A DNA stretch of 50,907 bases from Foetidibacter luteolus (GTDB lineage: Bacteria > Bacteroidota > Bacteroidia > Chitinophagales > Chitinophagaceae). Each line of letters starts with the position of its first letter. The first letter of the stretch is position 1. Shown here one piece after another: positions 35,185-44,837 of this stretch. The position numbers were made by a program, and so were the translations under genes. Under the pieces are notes generated by a model. It was given only the letters and a program-made list of their open reading frames with translations, did not search any database and had not been told where the DNA came from. The stretch lies in the NCBI RefSeq assembly GCF_009650435.1, contig NZ_VVIP01000054.1, positions 1 through 50,907 on the forward strand, read 5' to 3'.

Positions 35185-36828
35185 ATGAAAAAGATTACCA
35201 CCAACATAAAGTTTTCCCTTTTTGTACTGTTGGCAGCCATTGTGCTCTTTGTCACCTCATGCAGCAAGTTCCTGGAAGTATCACCGGTAGAACAGGTGTC
35301 GGATGAAACATTATGGTCCAGTACAGCCAATGCCGACCTTTTTCTCAATAATATCTATGGTTCTGTTCCTTCCATAGAAACAGGGGACCCCTGGGAAAAT
35401 TACTCAGACAATTCTTTAAACGGGCAGGCGGGAAGAGTGAGTACCAACATTTATGGCCCCGGTATCTATACTCCCAGCAACAGCCCAAGCACCTGGGGGC
35501 AATATACCAATATCCGTAAGTGTAATGTCTTTATTAAAAAGCTGGAAGGTTCGGCCTTGCCGGACGATTTCAAAAAGCTGAAACTGGCGGAGGCCCGTTT
35601 TCTCCGGGCATACTTTTATTCTTTGCTGTGGACCTATCATGGAGGGGTTCCTGTGATTACAGATGTACTAAATCTGAATGAGCAGGGGGAAGCTGTTTTC
35701 CGTTCCAGGAACACTTCTGACGAGACCTTCAGCTTTATCGTTTCCGAGGCTGCAGCCGCGGCGGCTGATCTTCCGGTCAATGCCGAGTCTGGCCGTGCCA
35801 CCAAAGGCGCCGCCCTGATGCTGAAAGCGGCAGTGGAACTGTTTAATGCCGGTCCTTTAAAGAATACAGGTAATGATGCTGCGCGCTGGGCACAGGCTGC
35901 GGCGAGTTTTAAATCTGTGATGGAGCTGAATAAATACACATTATTCCCAGACTATAATACTCTTTTCTTCGAAGAGAACAACAACAATGTAGAAGTGATC
36001 TTCAGCAGGCAACACCTGGGCGGCACTTCGCTGGCCAATTACCGCGACGGGCAGATAGGCCCACGTTTTGTAAGGGGAGCGCTTACTGGTTGGGGACATG
36101 TTGATCCGACACAGGACATTGTGGATGAGTATGCCATGGCCAATGGTTTGCCGATTACGGACCCGAACTCTGGCTACGACCCACAGCAGCCCTATGTAAA
36201 CAGGGAGAAAAGGTTTTATGAATCCATTGTGTATGATGGTTCAGAATGGCTGGGGGATGTGATGATTATGAAACAGGGTGTTGGCAGCCTGAATGCAACA
36301 GACCTGAACAACAGCAGCATCTCCACCAGGACAGGCTACTATATCCGCAAAGGCATCAATCCCAAATACGCCGGTGCGCAAAACAACGGCAATAGTGCCA
36401 ACTGGATTATTTTCCGGTATGCGGAAACTTTACTTGGTTATGCGGAAGCGCAGAATGAAGCGGCAGGCCCTGACCAGTCAGTTTATGATGCTGTTAATGC
36501 GGTGCGGGACAGATCGGATTTGCCTGCTTTGCCTGCAGGCATGAGTAAGGAAGCCATGCGCACGGCTATATGGAGGGAAAGAAGAGTGGAACTGGCTTTT
36601 GAAGACAAACGGTTGCCGGACCTGTTACGGCTTAAACTTGCAGAAGTTAAACTGAATGGTACTGTACATGCAATGAAGATAGATATTGTGGGAGGAAAAA
36701 CGGTGTACACTATCGTTTCAGCCGGAGGTGGAAACAAGGCCTTCGACCCTGCAAAAAATTATGTGTTGCCCGTTCCTCAGTCAGCAATGGATAAAAATCC
36801 GAACTTGGAGCAAAACCCCAATTACTAA
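35185..36828 (+). CDS. SusD/RagB-family outer-membrane lipoprotein (PUL 3)
   Basis: A 547-residue lipoprotein with lipobox VTSC and Cys26. Landmarks are FLEVSPVEQVSDETLW, KLAEARFLRAYFYSLLWTYH, GRATKGAALMLKAAVELFNA, FRYAETLLGYAEAQNEA, VNAVRDRSDLP, ERRVELAFEDKRLPDLLR and QNPNY at the end. It lies 18 bp after SusC and 16 bp before the six-hairpin gene. It would hold the PUL 3 substrate at the cell surface. Confidence 0.95.
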   Translation: MKKITTNIKFSLFVLLAAIVLFVTSCSKFLEVSPVEQVSDETLWSSTANADLFLNNIYGSVPSIETGDPWENYSDNSLNGQAGRVSTNIYGPGIYTPSNSPSTWGQYTNIRKCNVFIKKLEGSALPDDFKKLKLAEARFLRAYFYSLLWTYHGGVPVITDVLNLNEQGEAVFRSRNTSDETFSFIVSEAAAAAADLPVNAESGRATKGAALMLKAAVELFNAGPLKNTGNDAARWAQAAASFKSVMELNKYTLFPDYNTLFFEENNNNVEVIFSRQHLGGTSLANYRDGQIGPRFVRGALTGWGHVDPTQDIVDEYAMANGLPITDPNSGYDPQQPYVNREKRFYESIVYDGSEWLGDVMIMKQGVGSLNATDLNNSSISTRTGYYIRKGINPKYAGAQNNGNSANWIIFRYAETLLGYAEAQNEAAGPDQSVYDAVNAVRDRSDLPALPAGMSKEAMRTAIWRERRVELAFEDKRLPDLLRLKLAEVKLNGTVHAMKIDIVGGKTVYTIVSAGGGNKAFDPAKNYVLPVPQSAMDKNPNLEQNPNY

Positions 36829-36844
36829 CTCCCGTTGATGGCAC

Positions 36845-39616
36845 ATGTATAATAAACTAATATTCGGCATTTGTTTTTTTGTTTGCTGCACGTGCATGCA
36901 TGCACAACAAAGAGAACAGGCTTCGCTGAAAATTGTCTTTGGAGTTAAAAGCAGCAAAGCTATTCAATACGAGGTGGGCTTTGTTTGTTCTCCGGCTATG
37001 AATATAGGAACAGTTACCGGCTCCGGCCTGGAACAGGATGATGTTGCGGGTACTGTTTCCATGCTGCATTTTAGCGGCGAAGACCAGGATGTATTAACCG
37101 TAGATGTTCAATGGCCACAGCCAGTTGCACCCTTACGAAAGCTGGCTTCACATAAAGACGGCTATGCGGTGAATAATGATGCTATGTGGGGCTACCTGAT
37201 GCAGCATGGGTCAAAAGGTCAGCCGCAGCGTTTAAAGGATGATCCCTGGGCAATGCCTGATGCTTCCTTACTTACCGTTCAATTAAATAAAAGCGCAACG
37301 AAAGGTTTTACAATCGGGTTGCAACAATTGCTGAAGGCCGGTTTCATGTGGCTGCCGCAGCATGATATTTATGTGAGTCTTACCGGCCATGATTTACCAG
37401 GCAACCTGGCAAATCTTACTACTGGTTCAACCACGCTGCAAACAGTATTGGGTGGCCCGGAAGCAACACTCCAGGAGTTTATCACAAAATGGGAAGATAT
37501 TGGTAATCCGCTTCAATGGAAGGCTTCCTGGCAAACAAAATACATGGGCACACAAGGGCTGTTAACCGTATTGGCGCCAAGGCATGGTTCAATATATAAA
37601 TGCGCTATTGACCGGTGGGGAAATGTTCGCCCCGATTTTGCTTCGCCGCATCGTTTCAGTGTCAATTTTTCATGGGAAGGAAGCCAGTGGCAAGGCCAGC
37701 ATTTGCTTAATGGATGGCCGGTGTTGCAAACAAAATTGAAAAACGGGGCAACAACGGCAGAACTGGAGCAGTGTATGCCTTCACGAAAAGATAAAGCCGG
37801 TTACAGGGAAGGGGCTGGGTTAATTTTAAGCACTGTCAGATTCAAAGGCAATGTCAATTCATCAATGTTTCATATTTCACTTGAAGATATTGCCAGGTCT
37901 GGGTTTGTTATTGAACAGGAAAAAAGTAATTGGATACTGTATGATTCGGCCCGGCATAAAACACTGTGCCGCTTACAGGTACAGGGAAAACTAAAAGTAG
38001 TGGCCAATGTAAGCGACAGCTCCGGAAAATCATATGTTCATATTTCCATCCGGCGGATAGATGCCCAACCTGCATCAATTACAGTTGTGCTTGCATCGCC
38101 TGCGATAGATTCATCGTTACCTGCTTCGATGGGGCAAGTGAATGAAGTTACAGCCAGGCGGGAAGTAATACGTTACTGGCAACAATGGGAAAACAAAGGC
38201 GCATTGTTCCAGGTGCCGGAAAAAAATGTTAACACGCTTTGGCGGGCAAACCTCTGGCATGCTTTGGCGCTTCCACGTCATGAACCTTTACCAGACAGCG
38301 TGGCGCACATGGACCTGCCCTATGCAAATACCGCTTACGGCCAACGCGATGCGGATTGGCCCATCAACCAAGCGGTGTATGTTGATTATCTTCTGTATGG
38401 TCTGCGAGGTTACGACAGTACAGCACAGCAGGAATACAAGGCGATGTTTGCTTCTCAACAGCAACCTGACGGACGAATTGGCGGCTTTGCCAATTGGGGT
38501 GTATACTCACCCGGCCAATTGTTTGCGATTGCCAATCATTACCTGCTAAACCATAACGACAGCCTTTTTAAAGAATTGTTGCCCGCTTCGTTAAAAGCGC
38601 TTGACTGGTGCCTGCTGCAGGTTCGGGGTACAGGAAACAAACCGGTAGAACTGGTTGCCGGACCGCTGAATGATTTGACAAAGAGACCGGGTATGTGGGC
38701 ATTTACACAGGCTTACTATGTTGCCGGTTTAGCCAGTTTTGCAAAAGCGCTTGCACAATACGGGCATCCACGGGCAGCAGAAATAAAACAGGTTGCAGAT
38801 GAGCTGAGAGCCGCGGTGTTGGAAGCGTTTGAGAAAGGCAGTGTCAAAGCTCCTGTGGTACAATGGGCGGATGGTAGCTGGGGCAATTTTGTTCCCACAG
38901 ATGCGGCTGTTCCGAGAAGAATGATGGAAGAATGGTATCCGACAGACGTAGATTGCGGCCCGTTACATTTATCCAGGCTAGGTGTTATTGAACCTTTTCA
39001 CTGGATGACTACCGCTATGCTGAATGACCATGAAGACAACCTTTTTTATAAAAACCTGGGAGCGGCTAACGAACCGGTTTATGTGCAGCAGGCCAATACT
39101 TATTTGCAGCGGGATGAAGTGCCGGCAATTATAAGGTCTTTTTACAGCCTGATGGCCTGTGGGTTTGCTCACGAGCAGTTTACTTCCCTGGAACACCGGT
39201 GGGCATGGGGACAATATTATGGCCCACCAAGTACTGATGGCGCCTGGTTTGAGATTTATCGCAACATGTTATTGTCAGAGCGTGGAGATGATACGCTTTT
39301 CATTTGCCAGGCAATTCCCCGGCCCTGGTTACAAAAAGGGAAACAGGTATTGGTAAAAGATGCGCCGAGCCGTTTCGGCAAGATTTCAGTAAAAGTGGAT
39401 GGGGTTAATGTAGCCGGTGAGATTAAAGCTAATGTAAAGCTTTCAGATTCCCGGCGGCCTCAGGAGCTTATTATCAGGCTACGGCACCCGGAAGGAAAAC
39501 AAATCAAAACTGTTTCTGTAAACGGTGTTGCCTGGAAAGCATACGATAACAACAAGGAAATAATAAAGATTAGCCAACCCGCAGTAAATAATTATGAAGT
39601 TATTGCCAGCTATTAA
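36845..39616 (+). CDS. Exported six-hairpin glycosidase-like protein, unclassified
   Basis: A 923-residue secreted protein (signal about 1-21, CTCMHAQ). The N-terminal 430 residues are beta-rich. About 440-800 looks like an (alpha/alpha)6 six-hairpin barrel with aromatic and acidic clusters: MDLPYANTAYGQRDADWPIN, GRIGGFANWGVYSPGQL, EWYPTDVDCGPLHLSRLGVI, PFHWMTTAML and GPPSTDGAWFEIYRNML. A short beta-rich tail follows. GH78, GH95, GH127 and related families share the fold, but I recognise none of their signature motifs and cannot name the catalytic pair. It lies between SusD and a GH39-like gene, so it probably acts early in breaking down the PUL 3 substrate. It could represent an unassigned family. 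Confidence 0.55.
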   Translation: MYNKLIFGICFFVCCTCMHAQQREQASLKIVFGVKSSKAIQYEVGFVCSPAMNIGTVTGSGLEQDDVAGTVSMLHFSGEDQDVLTVDVQWPQPVAPLRKLASHKDGYAVNNDAMWGYLMQHGSKGQPQRLKDDPWAMPDASLLTVQLNKSATKGFTIGLQQLLKAGFMWLPQHDIYVSLTGHDLPGNLANLTTGSTTLQTVLGGPEATLQEFITKWEDIGNPLQWKASWQTKYMGTQGLLTVLAPRHGSIYKCAIDRWGNVRPDFASPHRFSVNFSWEGSQWQGQHLLNGWPVLQTKLKNGATTAELEQCMPSRKDKAGYREGAGLILSTVRFKGNVNSSMFHISLEDIARSGFVIEQEKSNWILYDSARHKTLCRLQVQGKLKVVANVSDSSGKSYVHISIRRIDAQPASITVVLASPAIDSSLPASMGQVNEVTARREVIRYWQQWENKGALFQVPEKNVNTLWRANLWHALALPRHEPLPDSVAHMDLPYANTAYGQRDADWPINQAVYVDYLLYGLRGYDSTAQQEYKAMFASQQQPDGRIGGFANWGVYSPGQLFAIANHYLLNHNDSLFKELLPASLKALDWCLLQVRGTGNKPVELVAGPLNDLTKRPGMWAFTQAYYVAGLASFAKALAQYGHPRAAEIKQVADELRAAVLEAFEKGSVKAPVVQWADGSWGNFVPTDAAVPRRMMEEWYPTDVDCGPLHLSRLGVIEPFHWMTTAMLNDHEDNLFYKNLGAANEPVYVQQANTYLQRDEVPAIIRSFYSLMACGFAHEQFTSLEHRWAWGQYYGPPSTDGAWFEIYRNMLLSERGDDTLFICQAIPRPWLQKGKQVLVKDAPSRFGKISVKVDGVNVAGEIKANVKLSDSRRPQELIIRLRHPEGKQIKTVSVNGVAWKAYDNNKEIIKISQPAVNNYEVIASY

Positions 39617-39626
39617 ATTAATCAAC

Positions 39627-41012
39627 ATGAGAACGAAAACAGGAACAGGATTATTATTCGTTTTGTTATGGTTGACAAGTACTGTATATGGACAGTCCAC
39701 GAGTGTTACTGTTTCATTTGACAATGAGCTGGGCCCTATGAAAATGGAGCAAATGGCACTGGGACAGGGTGGTTTATCTGAAGAGCCGATGCTTGCCTCG
39801 CGGCTAACGGAAATAAGGGCGTTGCGCCCGGCCATCATCAGGCTGTTTGTAAGTGAATACTATGATGTTGTTCCCCAAAAGAAAACCTATCATTTTGGTT
39901 CGCTTGACAGTATGGTAAAAGATATCCTGAAGACAGGTGCCAAACCGTTGATGAGCTTTTGCTTAAAGCCAAAAGTTTTCTTTCCTGTTATAGACCAGGA
40001 TGTCGTAGAGCCCAATGATTATGAAGCCTGGGGGGAGTTTGTTGCAGATGTAGTAAAACATTATATAGATATGGGGGCAGGTATCAAATACTGGGAGGTT
40101 GGCAATGAAGTGGATATTGGCGAAGATGGTGGCACACCTTATCGTTTCAAACCAGATTCTTATGCACGGTATTACAAACATACTGCCGCAGCCATTTTAA
40201 GTGCAGACCCGGCAGCAAAGGTTGGCGGTCCTGCACTTGCCTGGTATAAATCGCCGATATTGCCGGAACTGTTGCGTGTATGTGCAGCCGAGAAAATTCA
40301 ACTTGATTTTGTGTCCTTCCATCATTATAATAACAGCCCCTATGTTATCAGGGAACAGATAGACTACGTTAAGAACCTGGTTGCGGGATATCCTTCGCTT
40401 CATCCGGAAACAATCATGGATGAATGGAATGTTGACTTGTTTAATCCTATTCTCGATCCACGTTACCAACCTTGTTATATCGCGGAAACCATCTGGCAGA
40501 TGAAGGAAGCCGGATTGGACTGGTCATGCTACTATCAGGTATGCGATTGGTATGTGTCTTATGAAACTTTTGAGAAAGTATTCTCACCCGGTGGAGCGGC
40601 ATTTATGACACGCTGGTGGAACCGGCAGGCACAATTCAGCGGGCTTATTGATTATCAGGACCAGGTACGGCCTGCGTACTTTAGTTTTAAATTGCTTTCC
40701 AGGATGGCAGGGAATGCGTTGGAAATAAAGACAACGAACAATAAGGTACATGGCTTTGCAACACACGATGCGAAGCTGAATATGCACAACCTCATGCTGT
40801 GGAATTTTTCTGACACAGCCAGGAACATCGAACTTAATCTTTCAAACTTACCTGCTGATAAGCGGGTACGGCATATAATACTTGATGCCTTGGGTGGCCT
40901 GGATGAAAACCAGCGCTTAAGACCGGAACCTTTTATCAAACTTAAAAAGGGCACGCAAAAATTATCGCTGAAACTGGAGCCCTGGGCTGTACACTATTGG
41001 TCTTTTGAATAA
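39627..41012 (+). CDS. Exported GH39-like retaining glycosidase
   Basis: A 461-residue secreted enzyme (signal peptide ending STVYGQ). A clan GH-A TIM barrel is indicated by Glu161 in WEVGNEVD (acid/base) and Glu266 in IMDEWN (nucleophile), with FVSFHHYNN between them. GH39 members cleave beta-xylosides or alpha-L-iduronides, and related families act on arabinosides and other glycosides. A small beta-sandwich tail ends at LEPWAVHYWSFE, as in GH39- and GH51-type proteins. The start 39627 is 10 bp after the upstream stop; ATG 39594 would overlap that gene and spoil the signal peptide. Specificity unknown. Confidence 0.75.
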   Translation: MRTKTGTGLLFVLLWLTSTVYGQSTSVTVSFDNELGPMKMEQMALGQGGLSEEPMLASRLTEIRALRPAIIRLFVSEYYDVVPQKKTYHFGSLDSMVKDILKTGAKPLMSFCLKPKVFFPVIDQDVVEPNDYEAWGEFVADVVKHYIDMGAGIKYWEVGNEVDIGEDGGTPYRFKPDSYARYYKHTAAAILSADPAAKVGGPALAWYKSPILPELLRVCAAEKIQLDFVSFHHYNNSPYVIREQIDYVKNLVAGYPSLHPETIMDEWNVDLFNPILDPRYQPCYIAETIWQMKEAGLDWSCYYQVCDWYVSYETFEKVFSPGGAAFMTRWWNRQAQFSGLIDYQDQVRPAYFSFKLLSRMAGNALEIKTTNNKVHGFATHDAKLNMHNLMLWNFSDTARNIELNLSNLPADKRVRHIILDALGGLDENQRLRPEPFIKLKKGTQKLSLKLEPWAVHYWSFE

Positions 41013-41023
41013 AACCGGCAATT

Positions 41024-41887
41024 ATGATTGTTGATATACATACACATGTGTTTGATGCCGCGCAGGATTTTGGGCCGCCCCTGTTAGCTGATATGCAGCG
41101 CTGCGGGGTGCAGCCTGCTGTTTGGGGCGATGTAGCTGCCAGGCACCTGGAAACGACCAAAGCAGCGGATGTTGCTGTGGTGTTTGGCATCAGGGCTATG
41201 CGTACGGGCTGGCATATACCAAATGAAGCCGTGGCAAAACATGTTGCTTTGGCGCCGGAGCGGTTGGTGTTTTTTGCTTCAATAGATCCGGCAGAAAATG
41301 GATTTATGGAGGAGCTGGAAAAATGTCACCAGCAATGGGGGGCATCGGGTGTTAAACTGGCGCCGCTATACCAGGATGTTCACCCGCAGGATAAACGATA
41401 TTATGAGATTTACAATTACTGCGAAAAGCATGGCTTGCCCATCCTGTTTCATGCGGGTACCTCGTTTGTAGGTGGCACCAGGCTGGATTATTCGCGGCCC
41501 GTACATTTTGATGCAGTAGCTGTTGATTTTCCTGAATTGCGCATGATATTAGCACATCTTGGCCATCCGTGGGAAGGTGAAACGATAGCGGTCATACGCC
41601 GACATGCGCATGTTTATGCGGATATATCGGCCCTGTATTACCGGCCCTGGCAGTTCTATAATTCGATGAGACTGTTAACCGAATACAAGGCTGCGGGCAA
41701 AGTATTGTTTGGCTCTGATTTTCCTTTTACAACAACGGGAGATTCCTTAGCCAATGTGCGTAACCTTAACCATGCAACCGGCAACAGCGGGCTGCCGCAG
41801 GTGCCTGCCGAACTGATTGAGGAAATTATTAACCGCGACGCGTTAAAGCTACTTGGTATACCACATCCAAAAACAACAATAGCATGA
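41024..41887 (+). CDS. Amidohydrolase-superfamily metal-dependent hydrolase
   Basis: A 287-residue cytoplasmic TIM-barrel protein. Metal ligands are suggested by the N-terminal HTH (residues 6-8), LFHAGTSF (about 146), ILAHLGHPW (about 180) and FGSDFPF (about 230), which follow the COG2159-type layout. Known relatives are decarboxylases and hydrolases, and the distantly related L-fuconolactonases also belong to the superfamily. It lies 11 bp after the GH39-like gene and overlaps the alcohol dehydrogenase by 4 bp (ATGA), so it is translationally coupled. A sugar-lactone hydrolase is the favoured but unproven role. Confidence 0.8.
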   Translation: MIVDIHTHVFDAAQDFGPPLLADMQRCGVQPAVWGDVAARHLETTKAADVAVVFGIRAMRTGWHIPNEAVAKHVALAPERLVFFASIDPAENGFMEELEKCHQQWGASGVKLAPLYQDVHPQDKRYYEIYNYCEKHGLPILFHAGTSFVGGTRLDYSRPVHFDAVAVDFPELRMILAHLGHPWEGETIAVIRRHAHVYADISALYYRPWQFYNSMRLLTEYKAAGKVLFGSDFPFTTTGDSLANVRNLNHATGNSGLPQVPAELIEEIINRDALKLLGIPHPKTTIA

Positions 41888-42876
41888 CAGGTATACCAAA
41901 CACGATGCTGGCTTTACGGTTGGTGGCGCCCGGCAACCTGGCGCTATGCGAAATACCGGTTCCCGCGCCAGGCCCGGGTGAAGTATTGATACAGACAAAA
42001 GCTGCCTGCATCTGCACTTCTGACCTGCATGATATCAAAAGCAATCCATTCGGTATCACTTATCCCAGAACGCTTGGACATGAAGGCGCTGGTATTATTG
42101 TTGGCATGGGAGCAAATGTGAAGGGATGGCAACTGGGTACAGCCGTAGCCGCACATCCTGTGGTGCCATGCGGTTCCTGCGAAAGTTGTAAAAAAGGATT
42201 AGGGCATCTGTGTACTTGCATGGGGCATCTTGGTGTTGACAGGGATGGTTGTTTTGCAACCTTTTTTACACATCGTGCCGGCAGGGTAATGGCGTTGCCT
42301 GCCGACATGAGTTTTTCAAAGGGTGCTTTGCTGGAGCCCGTTGCCGTTTGCTTACAGGCTATAGCAAGGGCTGGTGATATCGCAAACAAAACAGTTTTGA
42401 TTACTGGCGACGGGCCTTTTGCCAATATTATCGCCAGGTTACTGCGCAGGCAGCAGCATGTGCGTTTGCTGGTAAGTGGGCGTGAACCATTCCGCCTTCA
42501 GCAAATGGAACCGGCAGAAATATTAGCGTCAGTGGAAGGGGGGATTGCAGACGTTGCCATCCTTGCTGTGAGCGCTGCTGAAGCGGTACAAGACTGTATC
42601 CGTTCGCTTAAACCGAGGGGAAGGCTTGTTGTATTCAGCAGCCTGGATAAACCTGTTAACGTAGACCTGTTTACGTTACACCTGCGGGAGCTTGAAATAA
42701 TGGGCGCCTGCAATGATGAAGACAGGATGGCTGAAGCCATGGAATGTTTAAAAGATAGCAGCCTGAACCTGGCGCAGGTGATTACCCATCATATTCCTTT
42801 TGCTGACTATGAAACGGCATTTCAACTGGCAGCAGAGCGGCATGACTGTGCCCTTAAAGTGGCCATTACATTTTAA
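41884..42876 (+). CDS. Zinc-dependent alcohol dehydrogenase (MDR superfamily), likely sugar dehydrogenase
   Basis: A 330-residue medium-chain dehydrogenase. Catalytic zinc residues are Cys44 (CTSDLHD) and His66-Glu67 (GHEGAG), and the structural zinc site has Cys96, Cys99, Cys102 and Cys110. The cofactor fold is less regular than usual: LITGDGPFANIIARLL replaces the typical GxGxxG. It would oxidise a hydroxyl of the imported sugar or sugar acid with NAD(P). It overlaps the amidohydrolase by 4 bp and precedes the dehydratase by 22 bp. L-threonine- and sorbitol-dehydrogenase-like enzymes share this layout. Confidence 0.88.
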   Translation: MTGIPNTMLALRLVAPGNLALCEIPVPAPGPGEVLIQTKAACICTSDLHDIKSNPFGITYPRTLGHEGAGIIVGMGANVKGWQLGTAVAAHPVVPCGSCESCKKGLGHLCTCMGHLGVDRDGCFATFFTHRAGRVMALPADMSFSKGALLEPVAVCLQAIARAGDIANKTVLITGDGPFANIIARLLRRQQHVRLLVSGREPFRLQQMEPAEILASVEGGIADVAILAVSAAEAVQDCIRSLKPRGRLVVFSSLDKPVNVDLFTLHLRELEIMGACNDEDRMAEAMECLKDSSLNLAQVITHHIPFADYETAFQLAAERHDCALKVAITF

Positions 42877-42898
42877 AACACCAAGAATAACACGATAC

Positions 42899-44050
42899 AT
42901 GAAAATTACAGATGTAGAAGCTTTTGTATTGCAATCTCCATTTGAAATTGCTGACCCGGAAGGCAGCGAGGAAGCCAGGGGGGTGAAACATTGCATGCTG
43001 TTAAAAGTAAGTACGGATGAAGGTATTACCGGTTGGTCTGATATTGAAACTGCGCCGCATGTGGGCAAGGCAGTTGTGGACGCCCCCAGGAGCGGCGCAG
43101 GTGTTTTTGAAGGGCTTCGTGAACTGGTGATTGGTGAAGACCCTTTTGCAACGGAAAAATTGTGGGATAAGATATTTCGCGGCTCTATTTATTATGGGCG
43201 CAGGGGTGTTGCTATACAAGTGCTTTCCGGTTTTGATATTGCCTGCCACGACATCATGGGCAAGGCAACAGGCAGGCCGGTCCACAGCCTTTTAGGTGGA
43301 GCAAGAAGAGAAAAGGTGAGGGCCTATGCTTCAACGCTTTTTCGTCCCACAACAGGTGCAATTGAAAATGCGTGTGAGTTCTATTTATCTAAAGGGTTTA
43401 CGGCGGTGAAATTTGGTTGGGGTGTATTTGGGCAGGATTTTAAACAGGACATACAACTTGTTGAAGCGGCACGTAAAACCCTTGGCCCCGATGTAGACCT
43501 TATGGTAGACCCTGGCTGGATGGTAAAACGAAGTGCCTACGATGCCATTGAGTTATGCCGTGCACTTGAACCCTTTAATATTTTCTGGCTGGAGGATTTT
43601 TTGCATCCTGAAAATTATGAGGGATATGCAAAAGTGAAAGAAGCTGGGGTGCGTACCCGCATAGCGGCCGGCGAGCAGGAGGCAACAGCCTGGGGATTTC
43701 GTGACCTGATTCAAAAAGGAAAAGTAGATGTAGTTCAACCAGACTTAACCCGGTGCGGTGGGTTTACCCATGCAAGGAAAATAGCCTGGGAAGCTGAATA
43801 TGCAGGTATAGACCTGTGCCCGCATGCATGGCTTACAGATCTGTTGACTGCGGCCAGCCTGCACTTTAATGCTGTTTTGCCACGGTCGCTGTTTTTGGAA
43901 TACAATGTAAGCGATAACCCCATGCTGCGGGAAATCATCGAAAACCCGGTTGAGCTGGATAAGGACGGATTTATGCCTTTACCGCAATTGCCCGGTTTGG
44001 GTATCAACATCAATGAAAAAGCCGTGAAGCGTTTTTCAGTAAACCTGTAA
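42899..44050 (+). CDS. Enolase-superfamily sugar-acid dehydratase (PUL 3)
   Basis: A 383-residue mandelate racemase-group enzyme, predicted to dehydrate an aldonic or related acid to a 2-keto-3-deoxy acid. Mg ligands are Asp204 (MVDPG), Glu232 (WLEDF) and Glu259 (AGEQ). Lys171 lies in KFGWG, Asp282 in QPDLTRCGG, and His309 (CPHAW) is the likely base, arranged much as in rhamnonate- and galactonate-type dehydratases. ATG 42899 was chosen over 42800, which would overlap the alcohol dehydrogenase. It lies 2 bp before the UlaG-like gene. Confidence 0.92.
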   Translation: MKITDVEAFVLQSPFEIADPEGSEEARGVKHCMLLKVSTDEGITGWSDIETAPHVGKAVVDAPRSGAGVFEGLRELVIGEDPFATEKLWDKIFRGSIYYGRRGVAIQVLSGFDIACHDIMGKATGRPVHSLLGGARREKVRAYASTLFRPTTGAIENACEFYLSKGFTAVKFGWGVFGQDFKQDIQLVEAARKTLGPDVDLMVDPGWMVKRSAYDAIELCRALEPFNIFWLEDFLHPENYEGYAKVKEAGVRTRIAAGEQEATAWGFRDLIQKGKVDVVQPDLTRCGGFTHARKIAWEAEYAGIDLCPHAWLTDLLTAASLHFNAVLPRSLFLEYNVSDNPMLREIIENPVELDKDGFMPLPQLPGLGININEKAVKRFSVNL

Positions 44051-44052
44051 GT

Positions 44053-44811
44053 ATGAAAGATTTTTATGCCGATACAATGAAAGAGGACGCTGCTTGTTTA
44101 TGGTGGTTGGGGCAGGCTGGTTATATCATCAGCTCTGCCGGGATAATGGTTGTTATTGACCCTTATCTTTCCGACAGCGCAGCCAAAGACGGGGCTGGTT
44201 TTTCCCGCAACTATCCGCCGCCGGTATTGCCGGCAGAACTCAGGGCTGATGTATATATCATCACCCACGACCACCTTGACCACCTTGACCCGGAAACCAT
44301 CTCGGGGTATCAACACAAAAATGAAACATGGTTCGTGCTGCCCCGCCTGGCAGCAAAAAAATTAAGTACGCTGGGTGTACCGGAAGAAAGAATAATCAGC
44401 GTGGATGCAGGTGAAGAGCACCGTATTGGCCCGCTGAATATTGCCGGTATATTCGCCCTTCCTACCGGGCCTGATGTAATTGATACAACGGGCTATTTAC
44501 TGCAATTCGATAACGGAAGAACAGTGTATCACACCAGCGATACAGCCTATCATTCACTTGTATTGCAGGCTGCTCCGCATAAGCCTGAGGTAATGCTTAT
44601 CCCCATCAACGGTAAATGGGGCAATACCGGGCCGGAACAGGCAGCACAGGTTACAGCCCATGTAAAACCGAGCTATGTTTTTCCTAACCATTACGACCTG
44701 ATGCCACTGAACTCGGAGAACCCGCAAAGCTTTAAATGGTTTTGCGAAAAGCTGGCCCCGGAAAGCAAATGTGTTATCACGAATCCACTAGAACCTTTTG
44801 TGTGGAGTTAA
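44053..44811 (+). CDS. UlaG-like metallo-beta-lactamase-fold hydrolase (putative lactonase)
   Basis: A 252-residue cytoplasmic metal-dependent hydrolase. The metal motif HDHLDHLD spans residues 72-79, with WWLGQAGYII and VVIDPYLSD near the start, HTSDTAYH, and PNHYDLMPLN near the end. UlaG hydrolyses L-ascorbate-6-phosphate lactone, and relatives are widely annotated as lactonases. In this operon it could open a sugar lactone, which would make it an alternative to the amidohydrolase for that step. It begins 2 bp after the dehydratase stop. Family placement is good, substrate inferred. Confidence 0.85.
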   Translation: MKDFYADTMKEDAACLWWLGQAGYIISSAGIMVVIDPYLSDSAAKDGAGFSRNYPPPVLPAELRADVYIITHDHLDHLDPETISGYQHKNETWFVLPRLAAKKLSTLGVPEERIISVDAGEEHRIGPLNIAGIFALPTGPDVIDTTGYLLQFDNGRTVYHTSDTAYHSLVLQAAPHKPEVMLIPINGKWGNTGPEQAAQVTAHVKPSYVFPNHYDLMPLNSENPQSFKWFCEKLAPESKCVITNPLEPFVWS

Positions 44812-44837
44812 AATCAAATTCTATAAAACCACAATTG

